Shown here: positions 63,925-64,000 of the stretch, piece by piece
Layout of the letters: each line of letters begins with the position of its first letter
Position numbering within the stretch: the first letter of the stretch is position 1
Assembly: GCA_947503555.1 (NCBI GenBank)
Contig: CANNEE010000015.1
Coordinates: 61,777-125,776 of the forward strand
Length of the DNA: 64,000 nucleotides
Reading direction: 5' to 3'
Source: an uncultured Shewanella sp.
GTDB lineage: Bacteria; Pseudomonadota; Gammaproteobacteria; Enterobacterales; Shewanellaceae
The notes under the pieces: model-generated
Databases searched by the model: none
What the model saw: the letters and a program-made list of their open reading frames with translations, nothing else
Told to the model about the DNA's origin: nothing
Program-made: the position numbers and the translations under genes

Positions 63925-64000
63925 TGGCGGAGCGGACGGGACTCGAACCCGCGACCCCCGGCGTGACAGGCCGGTATTCTAACCAACTGAACTACCGCTC
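63925..64000 (-). tRNA. tRNA-Asp (anticodon GTC), first base beyond the window
   Basis: On the minus strand the sequence folds into a normal cloverleaf: D-arm TAGTTCAGTTGGTTAGAA, anticodon loop CCTGTCACG with GTC, T-loop GGTTCGAGTCC, and a genomically encoded CCA end (63925-63927). The acceptor stem is GAGCGG with CCGCTC; the first G is cut by the window edge. Confidence 0.93.

Overview
The window is a stretch of gammaproteobacterial chromosome that looks like a marine Shewanella. The evidence is the hyaABCD-hypFBCDEA gene order, the kdnA-kdnB-kdsB locus for 8-amino-Kdo (characterised in S. oneidensis), the class I two-domain fumarase next to pabB and a CoA-type Nudix gene, and many small conserved proteins typical of that genus. 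Base composition is moderate and most genes sit in short operons ended by clear intrinsic terminators.

Layout. 1-6.5 kb: a truncated voltage-gated channel, an L,D-transpeptidase, yecM, an RNA methyltransferase, an M23 peptidase, a tandem PTPS/QueD-like protein and dihydroorotase. 6.6-14.3 kb: a coiled-coil membrane protein, an orphan TadG-like vWA protein, a sensor kinase with a Fur-box-like site just upstream and no visible response regulator, and a set of small stress or metabolism genes. 14.3-24 kb: a lipoprotein, an S9 peptidase, fumarase, pabB, a Nudix hydrolase and asnS. 24.5-36.6 kb: a complete respiratory uptake [NiFe] hydrogenase locus: structural hyaABC with a Tat signal and membrane cytochrome b, the protease hyaD, a HypF-like paralogue with a degraded acylphosphatase site, and hypFBCDEA. 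An FNR/EtrA-like site lies upstream of hyaA. 36.7-53.2 kb: core genes including a GGDEF-EAL protein, an RsmB-type methyltransferase, ptsH-ptsI-crr, dapE, carbonic anhydrase and kdnAB-kdsB.

54.0-60.1 kb is the accessory region. It is an array of six integron gene cassettes, all reading on the minus strand, each followed by a recognisable attC site. No integron integrase is in the window, so within these limits it is a CALIN. Cassette products are a secreted protein, a CPBP membrane protease, a leucine-rich-repeat protein, a small unknown, a RelA/SpoT-domain protein with intact synthetase motifs and a small membrane protein. Three of the six attC sites carry an IS110-family, IS1111-attC type element inserted at the same point of the R' core (GTT|ATA). 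Two of these (about 700 bp each) share the same large internal transposase deletion but keep both subterminal 12-bp inverted repeats and the whole right-end noncoding region. That region contains an attC-core-like string, GCGTTAGG, which may be the target guide of a bridge/seekRNA. They look like non-autonomous elements that still encode their guide.

60.4-64 kb returns to core genes: a DUF2157-type membrane protein, D-amino acid dehydrogenase with a divergent LysR regulator, and tRNA-Asp cut by the window end. A second repeat family, MITE-like with about 19-bp terminal inverted repeats, has one good copy at 40.9 kb and a decayed copy at 15.5 kb.
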